Shown: positions 8,623-17,404, counted from the stretch's first letter. The stretch: 64,000 bases of DNA from Nocardia concava NBRC 100430 (GCF_000308815.1 NZ_BAFX01000124.1:62001-126000), one strand, 5' to 3'. Program-made: numbers and translations. The notes: generated by a model not told the origin, from the sequence alone.

Positions 8623-9666
8623 ATGGATTTCAGCAGAAGACTTCTCGGCGGCGCCCTCGCCGCGGGCCTGGCCGCGGTCACCCTGACCGCGTGCACGACC
8701 GAAACCAAGGCCACCCCCGCTCCCGCCACCACGGCCGCCGGTGCGGACCTGCGCGCCGGATCCGGCGCACACACCTCCCTCGGCCCGATCAAGCAGATCG
8801 ACGCGGGCGTGCTCAATATCGGCTACGCCGAATTCGGTCCCAGCACCGGCCAGCCCGTGATCCTCCTGCACGGCTGGCCCTACGACGCCTACAGCTACGT
8901 CGATGTCGCGCCGCAGCTGGCCGACGCCGGTTACCGAGTGCTGGTCCCGTTCCTGCGCGGCTACGGCACGACTACCTTCCGCTCTCCCGACACCGTCCGC
9001 AACGGTCAGCAGTCGGCCATCGCCCGCGACATCGTCGACTTCATGGATGCCTTGCAGATCGACAAGGCGGTGCTCGGCGGATTCGATTGGGGCGCACGCA
9101 CGGTCGATATCATCGCCGCCCTGTGGCCCGAGCGGGTCAAGGCGATGGTGGCGGTGAGCGGCTACATCATCACCCAGCAGGCGGCCCAGCAGCAGCCGCT
9201 CGCACCGGAGGCCGAACTCGGCTGGTGGTACCAGTACTACTTCGCCACCGAGCGCGGTCGCCTGGGCTACGAGCGCAACCGCCACGATTTCGACAAGCTC
9301 ATCTGGCAGCGCGCCTCCCCCGCCTGGAAGTTCGACGACGCCACCTATGACCGCAGCGCCGCCGCCTTCGACAATCCCGATCACGTCGCGATCGTCATCT
9401 CGAACTACCGGTGGCGGTTGAGCCTGGCTCCCGGTGAGCCGCAATACGATTCGTACGAGCAGCGGCTGGCGACCGGTCCGGCGATCTCCGTGCCCGCCAT
9501 CACGATCAGCAGCGATTTCGACGGCCCGGCCAAGGACGGGAAGGGCTATCGCGCCAAGTTCACCGGCAAGTACGAGCACCGCGTGCTCGACGGCATCGGA
9601 CACAATGTCCCGCAGGAGGCCCCGCATCCGTTCGCCCAGGCCATTATCGACGCCGACCACCTCTGA
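8623..9666 (+). CDS. lipoprotein alpha/beta hydrolase, epoxide-hydrolase/dehalogenase type
   Basis: 347 residues. The signal peptide ends in the lipobox LTAC, so Cys24 is probably lipidated and the enzyme anchored outside the membrane. The HGWP oxyanion motif (83-86) and nucleophile Asp155 in GGFDWGAR place it with epoxide hydrolases or haloalkane dehalogenases rather than serine esterases. The histidine is in GIGHNVPQEAP near the C-terminus. A secreted Asp-type hydrolase is somewhat unusual. It follows the LAL regulator and has the best TGACGTA palindrome in its promoter. The substrate is unknown. Confidence 0.85.
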   Translation: MDFSRRLLGGALAAGLAAVTLTACTTETKATPAPATTAAGADLRAGSGAHTSLGPIKQIDAGVLNIGYAEFGPSTGQPVILLHGWPYDAYSYVDVAPQLADAGYRVLVPFLRGYGTTTFRSPDTVRNGQQSAIARDIVDFMDALQIDKAVLGGFDWGARTVDIIAALWPERVKAMVAVSGYIITQQAAQQQPLAPEAELGWWYQYYFATERGRLGYERNRHDFDKLIWQRASPAWKFDDATYDRSAAAFDNPDHVAIVISNYRWRLSLAPGEPQYDSYEQRLATGPAISVPAITISSDFDGPAKDGKGYRAKFTGKYEHRVLDGIGHNVPQEAPHPFAQAIIDADHL

Positions 9667-9680
9667 ATTCGACAGAACCG

Positions 9681-9716
9681 ATGCCGGACCCGCGAAAACA
9701 TCAGCGGGCCCGGCAT
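9681..9716. terminator. bidirectional terminator
   Basis: Arms ATGCCGGACCCGC (9681-9693) and GCGGGCCCGGCAT (9704-9716) pair with one mismatch around a 10-base loop. The hairpin sits between the convergent lipoprotein hydrolase and ABC-F genes. Confidence 0.8.
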
Positions 9717-9736
9717 TCTCATGTTCTACAACGCTG

Positions 9737-11332
9737 CTACAGCGTGTCCCGCCGGTGGATGCGGCCGCTTGCTTCGAGCTCGAGCACCATATCGACGCCG
9801 ATCCGGCGCAGGAACGGATGGTCGTGGCTGACCACGAGAATCGCGCCGCGGTAGTCGACCAGCGCCTCGACCAGCTGATCGACGCTGGCGATATCGAGGT
9901 TGTTGGTCGGCTCGTCGAGGATCAGCAACTGCGCCGGCGGATCGGCGAAGAGCAAGCGCGCCAGTGACACTCGGAAGCGCTCACCGCCGGACAGCGTCGA
10001 GACCGGGCGTTCGACCGCGCTGCCGCGCAGCAGCAACCGGGCCAGCTGATTGCGAATCGTGCCGGTCGCGACGGTGACGGCCACCGCGTGGACGTTCTCC
10101 AGCGCGCTGGCCCGCTCGTCCAGATTGTCGAGGCGTTGCGGCAGATAACCCACCCGATCCGTGTGCAGGACAGCGCGTTCGGGACGGCGGCCGTGCAGCA
10201 GATCCTCGATCAGGGTGGATTTCCCGGCACCGTTGCGGCCGACCAGGGCGACGCGCTCCGGCCCCTGGATGACGATGCTCCGCTCGCCGTCGCCGAGTTC
10301 CGCGATGCGGCGGCTGCGCGGCACGTCCGGGTCGGGCAGTTCCAGATGAATGTGCTCCTCGCGCCGTACCCGCGCCGCTGCGGCATTCGAGGCTTCTTGG
10401 GCCGCACGGACTTTCGCGTCGAGGGTGGTGCGCATGGCCCCGGCCGAACCTTGCGCCTTGCTGGCGCGGTTGCCCGCGAGGATCCGTGGAATACCCCCGT
10501 CCCGCTGCGTCGCTCGGGCGGTGCGCTCGCGGCGGGCGAGCTTGGTCTCGGCCTCGATGCGTTGCCGCTTCTCGACTTTCAGCGCTTGTTCGGCGGTGCG
10601 GGCCGCCTGTTCGGCCGCCGCCTGCTGCTGCTCGACGTGCTGCTTCCAGGCGCTGTAGGACCCGCCGAACACCTCCAGTGTCGTGCCGTGCAGTTCCGCG
10701 GTGGCGTCCATGTGCTCGAGCAGCTCGAGGTCGTGACTGACCACCACCAGGGTGCCCGGCCAGGTGTCCACGAATTCGGTGAGCTTGGCACGGGTTTCGC
10801 GGTCGAGATTGTTGGTCGGCTCGTCGAGCAGGGTGATCGGGGTGCGCCGGATGCGCAGCCCCGTGATGGCGATGAGAACCGCTTCACCGCCGGAGATCTC
10901 GCCGACTTTGCGATCGAGATCCGCTGCGCCGAACCCTATTTCGTGCAGCATCTCATCGGCGCGGGATTCGATGTCCCAGTCGTCGCCGATCGTTTCGAAG
11001 TGTTTCTCGGCGGTGTCGCCGGATTCGATCGCGCGCAGGGCCGCGAGTTTGCCCGCGATACCCAGCAATTGCGCGATGGTCTCCTCCCGGCCCAGGGTGA
11101 GCGTCTGCGGGAGATACCCCACCTCACCGCTGGTTTCGATACGCCCGGAGCTGGGCGTCAGGATTCCGGCGATCAGCCGCAACAGCGTCGATTTACCGGC
11201 GCCGTTGCGGCCGACCAGGCCGGTGCGCCCGGCGGTCAGGGTCCCGGTGAGCCCGGCGAGCGCGATACTCCCGTCGGGCCATTCGAAGGACAGATTTTGC
11301 AAGGTGATGGCAGAGGGCATGGATGTAGACAT
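9737..11332 (-). CDS. ABC-F family ATPase (ribosome-associated type)
   Basis: 531 residues with two fused ABC ATPase domains and no membrane segments, as in ABC-F translation factors and antibiotic ribosome-protection proteins. The first domain has GRNGAGKST, a weak signature ISGGEAV and LLDEPTNNLD; the second has GRNGAGKST, TLSGGERFR and LILDEPTNNLD. A charged coiled-coil linker (about residues 230-290, many Gln/Glu/Arg/Ala) is the interdomain region that reaches the P site. A second in-frame ATG lies four codons in (11320). The leader carries a mini-ORF and hairpins, suggesting attenuation. A resistance role is possible but not shown. Confidence 0.88.
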   Translation of the reverse strand: MSTSMPSAITLQNLSFEWPDGSIALAGLTGTLTAGRTGLVGRNGAGKSTLLRLIAGILTPSSGRIETSGEVGYLPQTLTLGREETIAQLLGIAGKLAALRAIESGDTAEKHFETIGDDWDIESRADEMLHEIGFGAADLDRKVGEISGGEAVLIAITGLRIRRTPITLLDEPTNNLDRETRAKLTEFVDTWPGTLVVVSHDLELLEHMDATAELHGTTLEVFGGSYSAWKQHVEQQQAAAEQAARTAEQALKVEKRQRIEAETKLARRERTARATQRDGGIPRILAGNRASKAQGSAGAMRTTLDAKVRAAQEASNAAAARVRREEHIHLELPDPDVPRSRRIAELGDGERSIVIQGPERVALVGRNGAGKSTLIEDLLHGRRPERAVLHTDRVGYLPQRLDNLDERASALENVHAVAVTVATGTIRNQLARLLLRGSAVERPVSTLSGGERFRVSLARLLFADPPAQLLILDEPTNNLDIASVDQLVEALVDYRGAILVVSHDHPFLRRIGVDMVLELEASGRIHRRDTL

Positions 11333-11351
11333 GGGTCGTCGACTCTTTCCT

Positions 11352-11512
11352 GCTCGAGAACGAGCGGGCCGCGTGAATTCGTGAGGATGCGGAAAGCAGA
11401 CGAAGGCGCGAGGGCGCGGATATGTGGAAATCGCGCCGGTGTGAGGAAATGCGCCGCCTTCGACTGGCGGCTAGATTCTGTCGACTTCCTCGATGAGCAC
11501 GAAACCACCCTA
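11352..11512 (-). promoter_or_regulatory. putative attenuator leader of the ABC-F gene
   Basis: On the minus strand a -10 box TAGGGT (11512-11507) is followed after six bases by GTG (11500), the start of a nine-codon frame. The frame's stop overlaps a hairpin GCCGCC/GGCGGC (11471-11466 with 11458-11453). A second hairpin GCTCG-TTCT-CGAGC (11365-11352) precedes the GGAAAGAG ribosome-site region. A mini-ORF plus hairpins before an ABC-F gene matches known ribosome-mediated induction leaders. This is inferred from layout only. Confidence 0.4.
11471..11500 (-). CDS. putative nine-residue leader peptide
   Basis: GTG start six bases after a TAGGGT -10 box, so the transcript would be leaderless. 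It encodes (M/V)LIEEVDRI and then TAG; the stop is inside a stem-loop. A leader peptide whose stalled translation opens downstream structure is usual for ribosome-protection ABC-F genes. No homologue is known to me, and a chance frame of this length is possible. Confidence 0.35.
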   Translation of the reverse strand: MLIEEVDRI

Positions 11513-11521
11513 CCAGCGGCG

Positions 11522-12973
11522 TCAGACCCGTTGATCGCGATAGGTTTCCAGCAGCCGAAGCCAGACCTCGCTGATGGTGGGGAATGACGGAACCGCATGC
11601 CACAGCCGGTCGATCGGGACCTCACCGGCGATGGCGATGGCGGCCGAGTGCAGCAGTTCGGCGACGCCCGCTCCGGCGAAGGTGGCGCCGACGATCACCC
11701 GGCGCTCCGGATCGATGAGCACGCGGGCGTGCCCCCGATAGCCGGGATCGTGTTGGATCGCGCCCGCGACCCGGCCGATCTCGTAATCGACCACATCCAC
11801 TACCCGTCCGGCCCGCGCGGCATCCTCGGTGGTGAGGCCGACCGCCGCGATCTCCGGATCGGTGAAGACCACCTGGGGAACCGCCTCGAGGTCAGCGGTC
11901 CCCGCGTGCGCACCCCAGCGCCCGGTGTCCAGCGTCAGCCCACGCGCCCGGGCGGCAATGACGGCCCCGGCGATTCGCGCCTGGTATTTGCCCTGATGGG
12001 TGAGCAGCGCACGGCGATTCACGTCGCCGACCGCATACAGCCACTCACCATCGACGGCGGTCACGGCATAGGAGTCGTCCACGCCGAGCCATTCCCCCGG
12101 CGTCAGGCCGACGGTTTCCAGCCCGATGTCCTCGGTGCGCGGCGCACGCCCGGTCGCGAGCAGCAGTTCGTCGGCGACCAGTCGCGTGCCGTCGGCAAGG
12201 CTGATGTGGACAGCGTCATCGGGCCCGCCCGCGCGTTCGGCCGTGTCGATGGTGGTGCCCAGGTGCAGCGTGACACCGGCCTCCCGGAGCCGATCGGCGA
12301 CCAGGTCCGCGGCGAAGGCCTCGACGCGGCCCAGCAGCCGGGATTCGCGGGCGATGAGCGTGACCTGCGCGCCCAATCCTCGCCAGGCGGTGGCCATTTC
12401 GACCGCGACCACGCCCGCCCCGAGAATCGCGAGCCGGTCGGGCACCTCGCGGGCGCTGGTTGCCTCGCGACTCGTCCACGGCCGCAACGCATCCAGGCCC
12501 GGCAGCGGCGGGAGAGCCGCGGACGTGCCGGTGCACACCGCCACCGCGTGCCGGGCGGCGAGCCGCACGATGCCGCCTTCAGGAGTGTGGACGGTCACCC
12601 GCCGCGGCCCGTCAAGACGGCCGTGGCCGCGCACGAGATCAATCCGCGCCGAATCGAGCCAGTCGACCTGGTCCCGGTCGTTCCAGTCGGCCGACATGCG
12701 GTCGCGATGCTTCAGCACCGCTTCCGCGTCGAGCGGTCCGGTGACCGCGCCGCCGACACCGGGGAAGCGGGCGGCCTCGCCGTAGAGCAGGACGGGCCGC
12801 AGCAGCGCCTTGCTGGGTTCGCAAGCCCAGTAGGAACATTCGCCGCCGACCAGTTCGGATTCGACGATCACCGTGCTCAGTCCGGCCGCGCGGGTCCGGT
12901 CGGCGACATTCTCACCGACCGGCCCGGCGCCGATCACCACGATGTCGTAGATTCGAGTTTCGTTGTCTGACAT
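11522..12973 (-). CDS. FAD/NAD(P) pyridine nucleotide-disulfide oxidoreductase
   Basis: 483 residues from the ATG at 12973 (MSDNETRIYD), which has GAGGGTGAA upstream; an alternative ATG lies at 12991. It has the FAD-binding GAGPVG (15-20), the redox pair Cys46/Cys51 in GGECSYWACEPSK, a second Rossmann motif GAGVVAVE for NAD(P), and a C-terminal dimerisation domain with HAVPSFPTISE, the counterpart of the HAHPTLSE active-site segment of dihydrolipoamide dehydrogenases. It belongs to the lipoamide/mercuric reductase superfamily; the substrate is unknown. It lies 22 bases after the VOC gene. Confidence 0.9.
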   Translation of the reverse strand: MSDNETRIYDIVVIGAGPVGENVADRTRAAGLSTVIVESELVGGECSYWACEPSKALLRPVLLYGEAARFPGVGGAVTGPLDAEAVLKHRDRMSADWNDRDQVDWLDSARIDLVRGHGRLDGPRRVTVHTPEGGIVRLAARHAVAVCTGTSAALPPLPGLDALRPWTSREATSAREVPDRLAILGAGVVAVEMATAWRGLGAQVTLIARESRLLGRVEAFAADLVADRLREAGVTLHLGTTIDTAERAGGPDDAVHISLADGTRLVADELLLATGRAPRTEDIGLETVGLTPGEWLGVDDSYAVTAVDGEWLYAVGDVNRRALLTHQGKYQARIAGAVIAARARGLTLDTGRWGAHAGTADLEAVPQVVFTDPEIAAVGLTTEDAARAGRVVDVVDYEIGRVAGAIQHDPGYRGHARVLIDPERRVIVGATFAGAGVAELLHSAAIAIAGEVPIDRLWHAVPSFPTISEVWLRLLETYRDQRV

Positions 12974-12995
12974 GGGTTCACCCTCGCTCATCGGA

Positions 12996-13442
12996 TCAGC
13001 GGCCCGGCGCGCGCTGGGTAATTTCCTGCAGGAACCAGGAATTGCCGTCGGGGTCGGTGAAGGCCGCGAACGAACCGTAGCTGCGGCGCTCCGGATGCGC
13101 GCCCGGCACACGGTCTTTCGCCCCGGCGTGGTGGAAGGCGCCGGTCGCGTCGTGGAACGGTCCCTCGACCGTGATCCCGCGTTCGGTCAGCTCCGCCACG
13201 GCCTTCTCGATATCGGTGACGATCAGATGCAGGCCCTGCACCGAGCCGGGCGCGGCCGCGGTGACGCCGGTGCCGAAGATGATCGAGCATTCCGATCCGG
13301 GCGGGGTGGCCTGTACGACGCGGTAGCCCTCGTCCACGGGGAAATCGGCGTCGAGACGGAAGCCGAGCCGCTCGACGTAGAAGGCTTTCGCGCGGTCGAC
13401 ATCGGCGACGGGCAGGACGATTACTTCCAGCTTCAGATCCAT
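12996..13442 (-). CDS. VOC (glyoxalase/bleomycin-resistance fold) protein
   Basis: 148 residues; GAGGAG lies nine bases before the ATG. It has the single VOC module pattern of paired beta-alpha-beta-beta-beta units: VIVLPVADVDRAKAFYVERL at the start and DPDGNSWFLQE at the end, with metal-ligand candidates His72 and Glu144. Such proteins are glyoxalases, dioxygenases or drug binders. It precedes the disulfide reductase by a few bases and is probably co-transcribed. The specific reaction cannot be assigned. Confidence 0.85.
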   Translation of the reverse strand: MDLKLEVIVLPVADVDRAKAFYVERLGFRLDADFPVDEGYRVVQATPPGSECSIIFGTGVTAAAPGSVQGLHLIVTDIEKAVAELTERGITVEGPFHDATGAFHHAGAKDRVPGAHPERRSYGSFAAFTDPDGNSWFLQEITQRAPGR

Positions 13443-13490
13443 GATCGTGTTCTCCTCGAATGCTTTTCGTGTCAGTGGGCGGAGTGCGGT

Positions 13491-14342
13491 TCAGTGGGCG
13501 GAGCTCTGGGCGGCCCGCTCGATCACGCCGGCGACCAGATCCGGGTGCGAGACGGCGACCGAATGCGAGGCGGCGACCTCGGTGACCTGCGCGTGCGCCC
13601 GCTCGGCCATGAACCGCTGGGCCGCGACCGGGATATTGAGGTCCTGGGTGGTGACCACATCCCAGCTGGGCTTGTCGGTCCACGCCGCCACGGTCGCCTT
13701 CTCCTCCAGCGCGGTCTGCAGGATCGGACGCTGCGAGGCGGCGGCCAGGGCGGCGCGGTCGGCGGGCACGTCGGCGGCGAACTGATCGTGGAACTTGGCC
13801 TGCTGGATGTACAGATCCGTGCCGGTGCTGCCGTCCGGGCCGGTGAAGGGGACCGGGTCGAGGGTGCCGGGCAGGGTGGTGCCGGGGAACTTGTTGGTCA
13901 GCTCGAGCGCGGTCTCACCGGGCGCGGGCAGGAAGGCCGCGACGTAGACCAGGCTCTTCACCTGGTCGTTGCCCGCCGCGGCCGCGCTGATGACCGAACC
14001 GCCGTAGGAGTGCCCGACCAGCACCACGGGTCCGTTGATGTGGCTGATCAGGCCCTTCAGCGTGGTGGCGTCGGAGGCCGGACCGCGCAGCGGATTCGCC
14101 GCGGCCACCACCGGATACCCGTCCTTGCGGAGCTTGTCGATGACATCGTTCCAGCTCGAGCCGTCCGCGAACGCGCCGTGCACCAGCACCACGGTCGGCT
14201 TCGGCGCGTCCTCGTTCGGTCCGGCGTGGGTGACGGTGCTCGCGGTGCAGGCCACCGCCAGGCTGCCGGCCGCCACCGCGGCGGTGACCGCCGCGATGGC
14301 CCGGGCGCCGCGCCGCTTGCCGATGCGTCGAATGTCGATCAT
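13491..14342 (-). CDS. exported alpha/beta hydrolase (probable lipoprotein)
   Basis: 283 residues from the ATG at 14342, preceded by AAGGAC. The basic N-terminus, hydrophobic stretch and LAVAC (Cys32) look like a lipoprotein signal. Catalytic serine Ser112 lies in GHSYGG; the oxyanion motif is HGAF; a C-terminal ASHSVAVSHP segment supplies the histidine. It resembles the EstC-like pyrethroid/ester hydrolase group. Two direct copies of GACCGTGACGTA lie in its upstream region, tying it to the putative LAL regulon. Confidence 0.85.
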   Translation of the reverse strand: MIDIRRIGKRRGARAIAAVTAAVAAGSLAVACTASTVTHAGPNEDAPKPTVVLVHGAFADGSSWNDVIDKLRKDGYPVVAAANPLRGPASDATTLKGLISHINGPVVLVGHSYGGSVISAAAAGNDQVKSLVYVAAFLPAPGETALELTNKFPGTTLPGTLDPVPFTGPDGSTGTDLYIQQAKFHDQFAADVPADRAALAAASQRPILQTALEEKATVAAWTDKPSWDVVTTQDLNIPVAAQRFMAERAHAQVTEVAASHSVAVSHPDLVAGVIERAAQSSAH

Positions 14343-14417
14343 GTCCTTGTCCCTTCGAAAGCGTTGCTGCACCTTGTGCGGCTTCAACTCTCGTTCCCGG
14401 ACCCCTGCCGCCACATC

Positions 14418-14465
14418 TGTCAGCTGACGGCGACCGTGACGTAGTCGGGGATGGACCGTGACGTA
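14418..14465. promoter_or_regulatory. tandem TGACGTA elements upstream of the exported hydrolase
   Basis: GACCGTGACGTA is directly repeated at 14432-14443 and 14454-14465, a 22-bp period (about two helical turns, same DNA face). CTGTCAGCTGACG precedes it at 14418, matching CTGTCAGTTGACG at 5736. The second copy ends just at the 3' end of the aldo/keto reductase gene. Confidence 0.6.
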
Positions 14466-14466
14466 C

Positions 14467-15339
14467 TCACGGTGCGGCGATCGCCGAGAGCCGCTCGAAC
14501 TGACTGTCCGACAGCCGGATCCGCGCCGCGGCGATGTTCTGCTCGAGATGCTCCGCGGCGGAGGTGCCCGGAATCGGCAGCATGGTCGGCGAGCGGTGCA
14601 GCAACCACGCCAGCGACACCTGCACCGGCGTCGTGTCGAGTTCGGCGGCGATTTCCGCGAGCACGCCATCGGCCCCGGCGTGCGCACCCGACCCCAGCGG
14701 GAACCAGGGCAGGAACGCGATGCCTTGCGCGGCGGTGTATTCCACGACATCCTCGGCGACCCGGTGGGTGAGGTTGTAGAGGTTCTGCACGCTGGCGATG
14801 GGCGTGATCTCCGCCGCCGCCCGGATCTCCTCGACGCCGACCTCGGACAACCCGATCAGCCGCGCCTTGCCCTCGTCGACCAGCTGGCGCAGCGCGCCGA
14901 CCTGATCGGCCAGCGGATAGGCCGAATCGACCCGATGCAGCTGCAAGAGATCGAGGTGATCGGTTCGCAGCCGCCGCAAGGACAATTCGGCCTGCTGCCG
15001 CAGATACGCCGGATGCCCCAGCGACAGCCATTCGGTCGGCGACGGATGCACCGCGCCGACCTTGGTCGCGATCACCACATCCTCGCGATAAGGCGCCAGC
15101 GCCTCGGCGATCAGCTCCTCGCTCTCACCGAGCCCGTACGCATCGGCGGTATCGATGAGGTTCACCCCAGCCTCGACCGCCCGCCGCAGCAATGCGATCG
15201 CGCTCTTCCGATCGGCGGGCGCCCGCCAGACGTGCAGCACCGCATCGTCGAAACCGGGCGCTTGATCCGCCAAACGCATTGTGCCGTAACCGATTCGACT
15301 CACATCGAGCTCGCCGCCGAGCTTGAAGGTGGTAGGCAT
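14467..15339 (-). CDS. aldo/keto reductase
   Basis: 290 residues from the ATG at 15339, with AAAGGGA eight bases upstream; an in-frame ATG at 15357 is less likely because the ribosome site would then be coding. It is a TIM-barrel AKR with the catalytic tetrad visible: Asp63 and Tyr68 in DTADAY, Lys93 in ATKVG, His135 in LQLHR. The C-terminal PIPGTS segment fits NADPH binding. The group (oxidoreductases acting on carbonyls, often with undefined substrates) is soluble. A strong palindrome built around TGACGTACGTCA lies 58 bases upstream. Confidence 0.92.
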   Translation of the reverse strand: MPTTFKLGGELDVSRIGYGTMRLADQAPGFDDAVLHVWRAPADRKSAIALLRRAVEAGVNLIDTADAYGLGESEELIAEALAPYREDVVIATKVGAVHPSPTEWLSLGHPAYLRQQAELSLRRLRTDHLDLLQLHRVDSAYPLADQVGALRQLVDEGKARLIGLSEVGVEEIRAAAEITPIASVQNLYNLTHRVAEDVVEYTAAQGIAFLPWFPLGSGAHAGADGVLAEIAAELDTTPVQVSLAWLLHRSPTMLPIPGTSAAEHLEQNIAAARIRLSDSQFERLSAIAAP

Positions 15340-15396
15340 CGCAGGAATCCCTTTCATAGTTGGGTATCCGTGCGAAGCTAGGCACCCGGCGAGCGG

Positions 15397-15438
15397 CCCC
15401 GCGAGCGTCGAATGACGTACGTCATGACGCTCGCGGGG
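15397..15438. promoter_or_regulatory. 42-bp palindrome centred on TGACGTACGTCA
   Basis: 13-bp arms CCCCGCGAGCGTC (15397-15409) and GACGCTCGCGGGG (15426-15438) flank the perfect 12-bp palindrome TGACGTACGTCA (15413-15424). It lies between the alkylsulfatase-like gene stop and the AKR start, both on the minus strand. It may act as an operator for the AKR and as a terminator for the preceding gene. Confidence 0.65.
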
Positions 15439-15450
15439 TACGCGCCTCGC

Positions 15451-17355
15451 CTATTCGGGGGTGACGATGGCGAAATCCGGGTCGGGCTCGTCGAAGAGGG
15501 CGGCGAGCTTCGCGAAGCTCTGGGCGTCGCCGTCGATGGTGATCGCCCCGGACTGCACGGCCGCGCCGAGATCCTGACCCGCCAGCAGGACGCCGATCAG
15601 GGTCGGGCGGGTGAGGGTGAAGGTGACATCGGCGGGCGGGAGCTTGTCGCCATCGCGCCGGTCGAAATGGATGAGAACGCCATTGCGCAGTTCGAGGCGA
15701 TGCGTGCGCTTCTCATCGGTGAAAACCCAGTCGCTGACGGCCTTCTCGTGCCAAGCCTTGGGGCCGTCCAAGCGCAGCGCCATGGCGTCGAAGACCTGCT
15801 CGATGGTCAGCGCCGCCATCATGGTCGGCGAGCTGGCCTTGGTCGGGGTGCCGACCTTGCCGTTGCGCAGTTCGTAGGCGCCCATCAGGAAGAAGTTGCG
15901 CCAGGTGGCGTTCTCCGCGCCGTAGCCGAGCTGTTCGTAGGTGCTGGCCAGCAGGGTCTTGGCCGCCGCGTTGGACGGGTCGGCGAAGATGACGTAGTTG
16001 AGCACCTGCGCCACCCAGCGGTAGTCGCCATTGTCGAAGGAGACGCGCGCCTTGCGCAGCGCCTCGTCCGCGCCGCCCATGAATTCCACATGGCGCTTGG
16101 CGGATTCGACCGGCGGATGCTCCCACAGGTGCGCCGGATTGCCGTCGAACCAGCCCATGTAGCGCTGGTAGATGGCCTTCACATTGTGGCTGACCGAACC
16201 GTAGTAGCCGTGCGTGCTCCAGGCCGCGGTCAGCGCCGGCGGCAACTCGATCGCCTCGGCGATCTCACTGCCGACATAGCCCTGGTTGAGCTTGCGCAGC
16301 GTCTGGTCGTGCAGGTAGCCGTACAGATCCCGTTGCAGGGCAAGGTATTCCACCAGCCGCTCGGTGCCCCAGGTGGGCCAGTGATGGGAGGCGAACACTA
16401 CGTCGGACTCGTAGCCGAACAGGTTGATCGACTCGGTCAGGTACTGGGCCCACACGTGCGGGTCACGCACCAGCGCGCCGCGCAGGGTCAGCAGATTGTG
16501 CAGGGTGTGCGTCGCGTTCTCGGCCATGCACAGGGCGCGATGGTCGGGGAAGTAGAAGTTCATCTCCGAGGGCGCCTCGGTGCCGGGGGTGATCTGGAAG
16601 ACGATGCGCACCCCGTCGATCGTCTCCTCCTGCCCGGTCTCGGTGATGTCCAGAGTAGGCGCGATCAGCGTGACGGTGCCGGTCGAAGTCGTCTGTCCCA
16701 GACCCGATCCCACGGTGCCGTGCGGCCCGCGCGGCAACGCCGCCCCGTACATGTAGGCGGCCCGGCGCGCCATTGCCGTTCCGGCATAGATGTTCTCGGC
16801 GACGGCGTGCTCGAGGAAACCGGCGGGCGCGATCACCGGGCAGCGCCCGGATTCGGCGTCGGCCTCGGTGGTCACACCCATCGCGCCACCGAAATGGTCG
16901 ACGTGGGAATGGGTGTAGATGAGGCCGGTGACCGGCCGGTCGCCGCGGTGGGCGCGGTACAGCTCGAGGCCCGCCTTCGCCGTCTCCGCGGAGATGAGCG
17001 GATCGATCACGATCACGCCGGTCTTGCCCTCGATCATGGTCATGTTCGACAGGTCCAGGCCGCGGATCTGATAGATCCCCTCGGTCACCTCGTAGAGGCC
17101 CTGCCGGATGTTCAGCCCGGACTGCCGCCACAGGCTCGGGTTCACCGAGGACGGGCAGGAACCCTTCAGGAAGTCATAGGAGTCGTTGTCCCACACCACG
17201 TTTCCATCGGCGTCCCGCACCACGCCGGGCTCGAGCGCCGCGATGAACCCGCGGTCGGCGTCCTGCTGGTCGGTGGTGTCGGCGAAGGAGAATTCCGAGG
17301 TGACCCGCTGCTGCTGCTCGATGATGTAATCACTGGGTTCGGTCGCTGTGCTCAC
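15451..17355 (-). CDS. alkylsulfatase-like metallo-beta-lactamase-fold hydrolase
   Basis: 634 residues. The GTG start at 17355 is chosen for a near-perfect AAAGGAGG seven bases upstream. The N-terminal zinc domain has THSHVDH (His149, His151, Asp153, His154), and ENATHTLHN supplies further ligands. A helical dimerisation domain follows, and a C-terminal SCP2-like domain (about 510-634) binds alkyl chains. This is the SdsA1/BDS1 order of class-III alkyl sulfatases, which release sulfate from primary or secondary alkyl sulfates. Length fits the family. No signal peptide is visible, unlike SdsA1. Confidence 0.88.
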   Translation of the reverse strand: MSTATEPSDYIIEQQQRVTSEFSFADTTDQQDADRGFIAALEPGVVRDADGNVVWDNDSYDFLKGSCPSSVNPSLWRQSGLNIRQGLYEVTEGIYQIRGLDLSNMTMIEGKTGVIVIDPLISAETAKAGLELYRAHRGDRPVTGLIYTHSHVDHFGGAMGVTTEADAESGRCPVIAPAGFLEHAVAENIYAGTAMARRAAYMYGAALPRGPHGTVGSGLGQTTSTGTVTLIAPTLDITETGQEETIDGVRIVFQITPGTEAPSEMNFYFPDHRALCMAENATHTLHNLLTLRGALVRDPHVWAQYLTESINLFGYESDVVFASHHWPTWGTERLVEYLALQRDLYGYLHDQTLRKLNQGYVGSEIAEAIELPPALTAAWSTHGYYGSVSHNVKAIYQRYMGWFDGNPAHLWEHPPVESAKRHVEFMGGADEALRKARVSFDNGDYRWVAQVLNYVIFADPSNAAAKTLLASTYEQLGYGAENATWRNFFLMGAYELRNGKVGTPTKASSPTMMAALTIEQVFDAMALRLDGPKAWHEKAVSDWVFTDEKRTHRLELRNGVLIHFDRRDGDKLPPADVTFTLTRPTLIGVLLAGQDLGAAVQSGAITIDGDAQSFAKLAALFDEPDPDFAIVTPE

Positions 17356-17404
17356 TGCCTGCCTCCTTTTCGGCCGGTCGCCCGGCACGGATCGAAACTG
17401 CCTG

